Below, one piece after another: positions 58,901-64,000 of a stretch of DNA of 64,000 nt. Numbering within the stretch: position 1 is the first letter of the stretch; each line of letters starts with the position of its first letter. The notes under the pieces were generated by a model. That model was not told the DNA's origin. It saw only the letters and a program-made list of their open reading frames with translations, and did not search any database. The DNA lies in NCBI RefSeq assembly GCF_004025535.1, contig NZ_QJRG01000047.1, forward strand, positions 372,001-436,000. Direction: 5' to 3'. This stretch comes from Pseudomonas alkylphenolica. Lineage in GTDB: Bacteria > Pseudomonadota > Gammaproteobacteria > Pseudomonadales > Pseudomonadaceae. Made by a program: the position numbers and the translations under genes.

Positions 58901-61823
58901 TGCCCATGTGCAGGTCAATAGCGGTGCCACCCTTACCGGCAGTGGCGCCCTGGGAGGGGCTGTTACTGTGGCCGACGGCGGGCACCTGGCGGTGTCCAGC
59001 GGTAGCACCCTGGCGATGAACGCGCTGGTGCTGGAAAACAACGCCAACCTTGATGTCGACCTCAGCGCCCCGGTGACCGGGGGCGGCAACGGCCTGCTGG
59101 ATGTGGCGGGCAACCTGACCCTCGACGGCACCCTGAATGTCAGCGACCTCGGCGGCTTCGGGACCGGTGTGTACCGCCTGATCAACTACACCGGCACCCT
59201 GACTGACAACGGTCTGGCGATCGGCAGTGTGCCGGGCAACGTGACGCTGGCTGACCTGCAGTTGCAGACCGTCATCGCCAACCAGCTCAATCTGCTGGTC
59301 GCTGCGCCTGATGTCACCGTGCAGTTCTGGGATGGTGCTCAGCAGCTGAGCAACGGCGCTGTGGACGGCGGCAGTGGCAGCTGGGGAGCTGGCAACGCCA
59401 ACTGGACGTCGGTTGACGGGACCTCGAACCACGCCTGGGCCCAGAACTTTGCAGTGTTCCAAGGCACACCGGGCACGGTCACGGTAAACGGCACGCATGG
59501 CCTCACGGGCATGCAGTTTGTCTCCGATGGTTACCATCTGGTTGCCGGCACTGGCGCCGAGTTGACGTTGAACAATGGCAGCCTGGGCACGGCGTCGGTA
59601 CGAGTCGACCCTGGCGCTACGGCGACAATTGATGTCGCGATCAACGGTGCCGCCACACTGGGTAAATACGACAGCGGAACCCTGGTCCTCAATGGCAGCA
59701 ACGGCTACACAGGCGGCACCGCTCTGAACGGCGGTACGCTGGTAGTTGGCAATAACAATGCCCTCGGTGCTGGCGGCCTGACAGTGGCGGATGGCACCAC
59801 GCTGGACAGCAACACTGCCGTGACCCTGGGCAATGCGGTGGGGCTCAACGGCAGCTTGACCCTGGCCGGTAGCCATGACCTGACCCTCAGTGGTGTGATC
59901 AGCGGTAGCGGCACCTTGAACAAGCAGGGCGGCAGTGAGTTGACCCTGAGCGGCAACAACACCTTCAGCGGAGCGCTCAATGTACTGAATGGCACCCTGA
60001 ACCTGATCGGCAACACCGCGTTGGGCAACGCCAACCTGAATGTCGCTGACGCGGCATCGGTCAGCGTCGGCGGCCTCAACATTCTCAATGCACTCGGCGG
60101 CACCGGTGCGCTCGCGCTATCGGCGGGCAGCACCCTGCAGGTCGGGGCTAGCGGTGCCAGCAGTGTCTATGACGGCACCATTAACGGTTCAGGCCGTCTG
60201 GTAAAAGTGGGCGATGGCAAGCAAGTACTCAATAACAGCGTGACGCTGGGCGGCGGCACCTTGGTCGCCGACGGCAGCCTGATCGTCGGCGGTGCGGCCG
60301 GCTCCAGTGCGCTCCTGGGCAGCAATGTCGATGTCACCCAAGGGGCCATGCTTGGTGGCCACGGCCGCATTGTCGGTGATGTCGAACTGCGCAGCGGAGC
60401 AACCCTGAACCCAGGCAACTCCATCGGTACCCTGACAGTCAATGGCGACATCAGCTTCGACAGTGGCTCTACCCTGGTCATCGAGGCCGATCCTGACGGC
60501 CGTTCCGACCGGGTGGTTTCCACCGGAACCGTCTCGCTGGGCGGCTCGAACCTGAGCGTTCTGGCCGGCACCGGTAGCTGGGCGCCAAGCACGCAGTACA
60601 ACATTATCCAGGCCGGCAGCTTGAACGGTACCTTCGGCAGCGTCAGCAGCAACCTGGCGTTCCTGACGCCGCAGCTGACTTACGCCAGCAATGGGGTGAC
60701 GCTGAACCTGGCGCGCAACGACGTCGCCTTCACGTCGGTTGCGCAGACTTACAACCAGCGCGCCGTATCCGGTGCGCTGGATGCCGCCGATGCCGGTGGC
60801 GTGTATGACGCCATCGCTGTGCTCAGTGCCGATGAGGCGCGTGCGGCTTACGACAGCCTGTCCGGCGAAATTCACGCCAGCACCCGCGGCGCGCTATTCG
60901 ACGACAGCCGTTACGTGCGTGATGCAATCGGCACGCGCTTGCGCAGTGCCCAGGGCCAGGCCCCCGGCGAAGGTATTCTGCACGTCGACGCCGACAGCGG
61001 CATGACCTTCTGGGTACAGGGCTACGGCGGCTGGGGTGACAGCAACGGCAACCACAACGTTGCCGATCTGGACCACAACAGCCAGGGCATGTTGCTGGGT
61101 GTCGACATCCCGTTGAACGACACCTGGCGTGCAGGGCTGGCGGCCGGCTATGGCAGCAGCGACCTCGACGTCGATGGCCGCAACTCGTCCGCACAGGTCG
61201 ACAGCACATCGCTGACGGCCTACCTGGGCGGCCAGTGGGAGGCGCTGCATGTGCGCCTGGGCGCCTCTTATGCCTGGAATGAGGTCGACAGCAGCCGTCA
61301 CGTCAAGGCCGGCAGCCTGCAGGAGCACGTCAAGGCGAACTACGACGCCAGCACCCGTCAGGTGTTTGGCGAGTTGGGCTATGCCGTACAGGCCGGTGAT
61401 CTGACCCTGGAGCCGTTCGTGGGCCTGGCCCATGTTGAAGTGAGCACTGACAGCTTCAGCGAAAAAGGCGGCAGTACCGCGCTGAAAGGTGATAGCGAGA
61501 AAGACCGTGCCACCTACACCAGCCTCGGGGTGCGCGCTAGCACTCCGGCAGCCGACGTGGCCGGTGTGCCGGTCAGCGTACAGAGCAGCCTGGCCTGGCA
61601 GCGAGTGCTGGATGAGCCCGGCGAAAGCAGCCGCATGACCCTGGCGGGCTATGACAGCTTCACCGTCAAGGGTGTGCCGGTTGCTCAGGACACCGCTCTG
61701 GTACAGCTCGGGGTCAGCGCTAAAATCGCGCCGCAAGCGAGTGTCGACCTGGGCTATTCCGGGCAGCTCGGCGATGGCTATAGCGATCACGGCGTACGCC
61801 TGGGGCTCAACATCGCGTTCTAG
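52923..61823 (+). CDS. Giant autotransporter adhesin (type Va) with three super-repeats
   Basis: 2,966 residues. It begins with an extended signal peptide (MNHVFALVWNASQGAWTVTH, ESPR type), then a hydrophobic core ending AFA at about residue 53. The passenger (about 54-2690) is built of PATR-like beta-helix repeats of the form LTLSGNNTFSG / GTLTLGTASALGSG. Three ~720-residue super-repeats are marked by RFWDGSQ-type segments at about residues 684, 1405 and 2132. The last ~274 residues, from GMTFWVQGYGGWG, are an autotransporter beta-barrel ending LNIAF. Likely a surface adhesin or aggregation factor. ATG 52923 is chosen because it starts the ESPR and has AAGGAAG upstream; a start 38 codons earlier would destroy the signal. 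No protease motif was seen. Confidence 0.93.
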   Translation: MNHVFALVWNASQGAWTVTHEYSKRCGKGTRRLSKLVLASLLLSTGFSSSAFAACAVTNLVVDCSGIAHPLIANNFSSPLDGLTVNVIPGSLMTAPIGGTAMNLTGNNITLNNWGAIDPSAVGLVSLLSNGAVIGNGLSGAVLINNEMTGSLVGTVGLMGLDLYTLQGMALNVNNGASGSTTIVNNGTISSRALLGLSVLGADAPVVAVHGGSQVNMTNNGTVIGRIAFEASPDGNTFVNAGSIQGSVSLGAYSTGTNRFTAITGSSVSAGGGIGLSLGGPPGSDLTFAATGQVDGGAGGNAELILQNNPLGVGGGLGGSGTASSANYVNFNQLTVNSGTWMLQGPLTSGSTRLNGGLARFDNNGAFGSGVLTSNGGAIEAVTNGLTLYNPIDVGPFGGLTVAGDNSLALAGGIYGVGGLTKVGTGNLTLAGTNALSGPLNIQAGSVTTLFNNSWAYTPSVNVSAGASLNLYSDFTIGSLAGSGSVRTAVGTLTVGGDNTTTTFSGDLSGTGNLSKTGSGALSLTGTNTYTGTTSINAGTLYLSGSLASSQVNVNYGAALIGNGTLSGALSINNGGYLALSSGSTLTAGSLTLNANSSLGAMLGAPSTTPLLNVGDLTLDGNLNVTDTFGFGAGVYRLINYTGSLVDNGLELAGLPNGFGLSDLVVQTAIGNQVNLLVAAPDQHIRFWDGSQTIPNGVIDGGSGTWNALGTNWTDVNGIVNQTWAGDFAVFQGTAGTVTVNGTQLLTGMQFVTDGYNLVSGAAGQLTAVNGTTAVRVDSDVTATVGVAINGSGTLNKIDSGTLVLSGANTYTGGTLLSGGTLVVGSNNALGSGQLTAADGTQLNSSTSVVLGNALTLAGDLNVSGSNALTLNGVIGGVGSLTKNGASLLTLGANNTFVGPVLLNGGGLVLGADSALSTGILSTADGTTLDASTAVALSNTVLVTGNLGIGGTADLTLNGFVLGNGGLIKYGAAGLTLSNYNAYIGGTTLTAGTLTVGSNGALGMGNLRVAGASNLDSSTAVSLNNYLELDATLTNTASNDLTLGGVISGAGALSKSGNANLTLNGLNTYQGGTTLNAGTLTLGTASALGSGALTATGNATLDTSAALLLANNVNVNANLNVAGSNHLTLAGVVAGAGTLSKSGQADLTLTGNNTFSGMFDVTSGRLLTLGNNALGNDSSANVDASASLNLGGNASLVALTGNGSVQTLAGNTLTLGGINHTGTFDGSIVGGGNLSKVGSGTLTLSGINGITGTTQVNGGTLNLSGSLASTQLTVTSGSTLTGDGTVLGAVSVNNGGHLALSSGSTLATGSLILGANSNFDATLGAPTLTPLLTVDGNLLLDGNLNVTDAGGFGVGVYRLIDYTGALIDNGLEFAGLPNGYGLGDLVLQTAIGSQVNLLVSAPNYDIRFWDGSQSIANGSVEGGSGTWDAGGTNWTSVNGTINQTWAGDFAVFQGAAGTVTVNGTQLLTGMQFVTDGYDLVSGTAGQLTAVNGTNGTTAVRVDPGVTATVDVAINGSGILNKLDSGALVLNGANTYTGGTLLNGGTLVVGSNNALGSGQLTAAGGTQLDSNTAVVLGNGVTLDGNLNVSGSNALSLNGVIDGVGGLTKNGVSLLTLGANNTFVGPVLLNGGGLVLGADSALGSGTLAVANGTTLDASTAVALSNAVNLTGSLGIGGTADLTLNGNVSGNGSLIKYGVAGLTLTANNAYSGGTTLFAGALTVGSNSALGLGNLTVGGASTLGSSTAVTLGNDVLLNASLTNVGSHDLTLGGVISGSGGLNKNGNANLTLNGANLFQGGTLLNAGTLTLGTASALGSGAMTVAGNATLATGAPLVLANNVNVNADLNIAGVNNLTLGGVIAGAGTLSKSGLADLTLSGNNTFSGTFDVLSGSLSTLGNSALGNDASVNLGSGAALNLGGSANIASLSGGGTANVGAGNTLSLGASNLSNTFVGTLSGSGALAKLGTGTLTLSGSNTLTGGTTIDAGTLKVDGSLDSAHVQVNSGATLTGSGALGGAVTVADGGHLAVSSGSTLAMNALVLENNANLDVDLSAPVTGGGNGLLDVAGNLTLDGTLNVSDLGGFGTGVYRLINYTGTLTDNGLAIGSVPGNVTLADLQLQTVIANQLNLLVAAPDVTVQFWDGAQQLSNGAVDGGSGSWGAGNANWTSVDGTSNHAWAQNFAVFQGTPGTVTVNGTHGLTGMQFVSDGYHLVAGTGAELTLNNGSLGTASVRVDPGATATIDVAINGAATLGKYDSGTLVLNGSNGYTGGTALNGGTLVVGNNNALGAGGLTVADGTTLDSNTAVTLGNAVGLNGSLTLAGSHDLTLSGVISGSGTLNKQGGSELTLSGNNTFSGALNVLNGTLNLIGNTALGNANLNVADAASVSVGGLNILNALGGTGALALSAGSTLQVGASGASSVYDGTINGSGRLVKVGDGKQVLNNSVTLGGGTLVADGSLIVGGAAGSSALLGSNVDVTQGAMLGGHGRIVGDVELRSGATLNPGNSIGTLTVNGDISFDSGSTLVIEADPDGRSDRVVSTGTVSLGGSNLSVLAGTGSWAPSTQYNIIQAGSLNGTFGSVSSNLAFLTPQLTYASNGVTLNLARNDVAFTSVAQTYNQRAVSGALDAADAGGVYDAIAVLSADEARAAYDSLSGEIHASTRGALFDDSRYVRDAIGTRLRSAQGQAPGEGILHVDADSGMTFWVQGYGGWGDSNGNHNVADLDHNSQGMLLGVDIPLNDTWRAGLAAGYGSSDLDVDGRNSSAQVDSTSLTAYLGGQWEALHVRLGASYAWNEVDSSRHVKAGSLQEHVKANYDASTRQVFGELGYAVQAGDLTLEPFVGLAHVEVSTDSFSEKGGSTALKGDSEKDRATYTSLGVRASTPAADVAGVPVSVQSSLAWQRVLDEPGESSRMTLAGYDSFTVKGVPVAQDTALVQLGVSAKIAPQASVDLGYSGQLGDGYSDHGVRLGLNIAF
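54975..59700 (+). repeat. Kilobase-scale tandem super-repeats inside the autotransporter gene
   Basis: Marker ATTCGTTTCTGGGACGGCAG begins at 54975 and again at 57138 (2,163 bp apart). A diverged copy containing TTCTGGGA sits about 2,181 bp further, near 59325. Long stretches of copies 1 and 2 are nearly identical in DNA, for example around 55385-55430 and 57565-57605, showing recent duplication or gene conversion; copy 3 is more diverged. Confidence 0.85.
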
Positions 61824-61830
61824 GTACAGG

Positions 61831-61862
61831 AGCCTGCGCGGTGCACTACCGCGCAGGCTTTA
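61831..61862 (+). terminator. Autotransporter gene terminator
   Basis: AGCCTGCGCGG (61831-61841), TGCACTA, CCGCGCAGGCT (61849-61859) followed by TTA; seven bases after the stop codon. The stem is perfect but the T tract is short. Confidence 0.75.
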
Positions 61863-61880
61863 CTGCCGGCCGGCAGCCCT

Positions 61881-62870
61881 TTACAGGCCCGTGGTGGCGA
61901 GCAGCTGTTCGGGATAACGTTCGCCTTCAATCTGGATCGCTGCGGCGGCCTGCTCGATGCCGGCCAGTTCCTCAGTGCTCAGTTGCACGTTGGCGGCGCC
62001 GAGGTTTTCTTCCAGGCGATGCAGTTTGGTGGTGCCGGGAATCGGCACTATCCAGGGCTTTTGCATCAGCAGCCAGGCCAGCGCTATTTGCGCGGGGGTG
62101 GCGTCTTTCTCGCTGGCGATGCGCTTGAGCAGATCAATCAGGGCCTGGTTCTTGGCCATGGCCTCTGGTGTGAAGCGCGGAAGCAACTGACGGAAATCGC
62201 CTTCTCCCAGGGGGGTATCCTTGCTCATGGCGCCGGTCAGGAAGCCTTTGCCCAGCGGGCTGTACGGTACCAGGCCGATGCTCAGGTCCTCGCAGGTCTG
62301 CAGGATGCCGTTGCTTTCCACACCGCGGGTCCACAGCGAGTACTCGTTTTGCAGAACGCTGACCGGTTGCACGGCATGGGCACGGCGAACCGTATTCGCC
62401 CCTGGCTCTGACAGCCCGAAATACTTGACCTTGCCTTCGGCGATCAGGTCTTTGACCGCTCCGGCTGCTTCCTCGATTGGCACGTTGGGGTCGACGCGGT
62501 GCTGGTAGAACAGGTCGATCTGTTCAATGCCCAGGCGTTTGAGCGAGGCTTCGGCCACTTCGCGAATGTGCTCGGGACGGCTGTTCATTCCGGCCAGTTT
62601 GCCATCGACAATGTTGAAGCCGAATTTGGTCGCGATCACCACCTGGTCGCGTACCGGGCGCAGTGCTTCGCCGACCATTTCCTCATTGGTGAACGGGCCA
62701 TAGGCCTCGGCGGTGTCGAAGAGGGTAACGCCGCGCTCTACGGCCTGGTGGATCAGGGTAACCCCTTGCTGTTTGCTGACAGTGTTGGCGTAGCCGAAGT
62801 CCAGCCCCATGCAGCCGTAGCCAAGGGCTGAGACGAGCGGGCCGTTGCTGCCGAGTTTTCGCAGTTGCAT
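61881..62870 (-). CDS. Aldo-keto reductase
   Basis: A 329-residue NADPH-dependent (beta/alpha)8 oxidoreductase. The catalytic tetrad is visible: Asp52 and Tyr57 in FDTAEAYGP, Lys82 in ATKFGF and His124 in YQHRVDP. NADP contacts lie in VPYSPLGKGFLTG and PIPGTTKLHRLEENL. It resembles the AKR13/YakC-type bacterial subgroup (LGSNGPLVSALGYGCMGL). Substrate unknown; probably aldehyde detoxification. ATG 62870 is preceded on the minus strand by GAGATCC. Convergent with the autotransporter gene. Confidence 0.92.
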   Translation of the reverse strand: MQLRKLGSNGPLVSALGYGCMGLDFGYANTVSKQQGVTLIHQAVERGVTLFDTAEAYGPFTNEEMVGEALRPVRDQVVIATKFGFNIVDGKLAGMNSRPEHIREVAEASLKRLGIEQIDLFYQHRVDPNVPIEEAAGAVKDLIAEGKVKYFGLSEPGANTVRRAHAVQPVSVLQNEYSLWTRGVESNGILQTCEDLSIGLVPYSPLGKGFLTGAMSKDTPLGEGDFRQLLPRFTPEAMAKNQALIDLLKRIASEKDATPAQIALAWLLMQKPWIVPIPGTTKLHRLEENLGAANVQLSTEELAGIEQAAAAIQIEGERYPEQLLATTGL

Positions 62871-62961
62871 AAGGGGATCTCCGATAGGTGAGCCCGTCAG
62901 CGTAGGCGTGGTGGATTACCTTGATAAGTAGCTGAATGCCGATTGCAGTTATACCGGGATT

Positions 62962-63642
62962 TTATAAATGCCCTGAGGCGCGTTCGGCCACCAGCAGCAA
63001 GGACTGCGGCACCGGGCTTTGCGGGTGTTGCGGTTCCTGCAGCGAGACCAGCCGTAAGCCTGCCATGTCCAGCGCATTGAGCCAGCTTGAGAGGGTGCGA
63101 AAGTACCACGGCATCGGCCGCCACTGCCCTGCAAGCCCGGCGAAGGTTTCCTCGCGCCAGCCATCCTGGTAGCTGTTCTGCGCCACGCTCCAGGGATGCA
63201 GGGTCTGGATAACCAGCGCGCCGCCGGGGGCGAGCAAGGTGTTCATGGCGGCGAGCAGCGGAATGATGTCCTGGTGCAGCAAGGAGAAATTTGCGCAGAT
63301 CAGGTCATAGCCGCTGCCAATGTAGACCTGGCCTTCGACCAGTGCCTCGTAGCTCGCGCAGTGCACTGGCGCATCGCCTGCGGCGCGCGCGGCAGCGGTC
63401 AAGCTGGCATCGCCGTCAACACCGACGGCCTCGATGCCCCGTTCGCTGAGCGCACGCAACAGCCAGCCTTCACCGCAGCCCAGGTCGAGCACGCGCCCGG
63501 GTTGGCGGCCCAGCACCGCCAAGAGGATCGCCTGGTTGGTGACTTGCTGACGGCTTTCAATGCTGCCCGAGCGTATGGCCTCGATCCAGGCATCGGCATT
63601 GTGCTGCCAGCTTTGCAGGAGAGCGGTTTCATCGGTAGGCAT
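62962..63642 (-). CDS. Class I SAM-dependent methyltransferase
   Basis: A 226-residue cytosolic methyltransferase with motif I VLDLGCGEGWLL (about residues 51-62), the acidic residue after strand 2 in AVGVDGDASL, and motif-III-like YDLICANFSLLHQD with GGALVIQTLHPW. It resembles UbiE/COQ5-like small-molecule methyltransferases, but the substrate cannot be told. ATG 63642 (MPTDETALLQ) is chosen over an ATG 12 codons upstream. Divergent from zapE. Confidence 0.87.
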   Translation of the reverse strand: MPTDETALLQSWQHNADAWIEAIRSGSIESRQQVTNQAILLAVLGRQPGRVLDLGCGEGWLLRALSERGIEAVGVDGDASLTAAARAAGDAPVHCASYEALVEGQVYIGSGYDLICANFSLLHQDIIPLLAAMNTLLAPGGALVIQTLHPWSVAQNSYQDGWREETFAGLAGQWRPMPWYFRTLSSWLNALDMAGLRLVSLQEPQHPQSPVPQSLLLVAERASGHL

Positions 63643-63735
63643 GGGCGTACCCCGGCGTGAGGGAGGGATACACAGCATAGGACAGCCGCCCAGAGTATTT
63701 GCGCGTAGAATGGCGGTTTTTTCACGGGCGTTGCC

Positions 63736-64000
63736 ATGTCCTGCTTCACAGAGCAGTCTCCGCTTCGGCGCTACCAGCAGGCCATCGAGCGTGACGGGTT
63801 TGTCAGCGACCCCGCGCAGCTGCAGGCCGCCAACGCGCTGAATGCGTGTTTTCTCGCGCTACAGCAAGGTGAAACGCCGCAGGGCGTTTACCTCTGGGGC
63901 CCGGTCGGGCGTGGCAAGACCTGGCTGATGGACCAGTTTCATGGCTGCCTCACTGTGCCTGCCCGGCGTCAGCATTTTCACCACTTCATGCGTTGGGTTC
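63736..64000 (+). CDS. zapE: AFG1-like ATPase ZapE (3' end cut by window edge)
   Basis: The first 88 codons of an AFG1/ZapE-family P-loop ATPase, which in E. coli acts at the division ring under stress. The Walker A motif GPVGRGKT lies at residues 55-62, preceded by the family block GVYLW and followed by MDQFHGC and RQHFHHFM. The start is ATG 63736 (MSCFTEQSPL). The full protein is normally about 360-370 residues, so most of it lies beyond the window. Confidence 0.9.
   Translation, partial: MSCFTEQSPLRRYQQAIERDGFVSDPAQLQAANALNACFLALQQGETPQGVYLWGPVGRGKTWLMDQFHGCLTVPARRQHFHHFMRWV

Noticed and set aside
53100..60700. CRISPR-like direct repeats
   Set aside because: The short repeats lie inside one open reading frame, vary in length and sequence and encode beta-helix units; no spacer pattern.
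54690..60875. Several 100-400-codon frames antisense to the autotransporter
   Set aside because: They repeat with the super-repeat period and reflect the Gly/Thr/Asn repeat codons; no independent start signals.

Overview
The window is a stretch of chromosome from a fluorescent Pseudomonas, most likely of the P. putida group. This rests on high-GC coding DNA, the gene contents and order (from memory: DAHP synthase - panE - usp - cysB - cysH - thrH - pabB, then the retropepsin/7TM/ATP-grasp trio, then prpB-prpC-acnD-prpF and acnB), and Pseudomonas-type REP palindromes between operons. No taxonomic search was possible. Both ends cut genes: aroF at the left, zapE at the right.

Region 1 (1-12,017) is core metabolism. 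It holds aroF, a degenerate PilZ protein, panE, a cytosolic 5'-nucleotidase, a universal stress protein, cysB, a small membrane protein, cysH, thrH and pabB. A tightly coupled leftward trio follows: periplasmic retropepsin-like protein, inactive transglutaminase with 7 TM helices, and RimK-like ATP-grasp ligase. It matches the Rlo/osmotic-stress module.

Region 2 (12,018-23,853) is the 2-methylcitrate cycle: a GntR/FCD regulator with two TGTCGACA palindromes at its promoter, then prpB, prpC, acnD and prpF. The second aconitase, acnB, lies convergent. Between prpF and acnB sits an AT-richer gene for a colicin M-type lipid II-degrading bacteriocin. One catalytic Asp is replaced by Asn, and no immunity gene is visible beside it. 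The acnB upstream region carries a nested triple inverted repeat that looks like a structured leader RNA or a small mobile palindrome.

Region 3 (23,854-35,743) has a tandem-domain Usp, miaE, a MarR-EmrA-EmrB drug efflux operon with palindromic operators, lpxH-ppiB (start and stop overlapping), glnS-cysS and a two-component system.

Region 4 (36,087-37,894) is an AT-rich two-gene islet: a probable heme-oxygenase-like diiron oxidase and a TauE/SafE-type exporter. It is the best candidate here for an undescribed small-molecule pathway.

Region 5 (37,946-49,450) has ilvE, a glyoxalase-fold protein, oprB and the PQQ glucose dehydrogenase gcd (promoter covered by two tandem SlyA-like palindromes). 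These are followed by an amidase, tRNA-Gln(TTG), a RidA protein, rlhA and a LysR regulator.

Region 6 (49,604-64,000) has ydiJ (D-2-hydroxyacid/2-hydroxyglutarate dehydrogenase), a 2,966-residue autotransporter adhesin built from three ~2.17-kb super-repeats, an aldo-keto reductase, a methyltransferase and the start of zapE.

No CRISPR array, prophage, integrase or intact insertion sequence was seen. The most unusual items are the bacteriocin, the acnB upstream element, the oxidase/exporter pair and the gcd operators.
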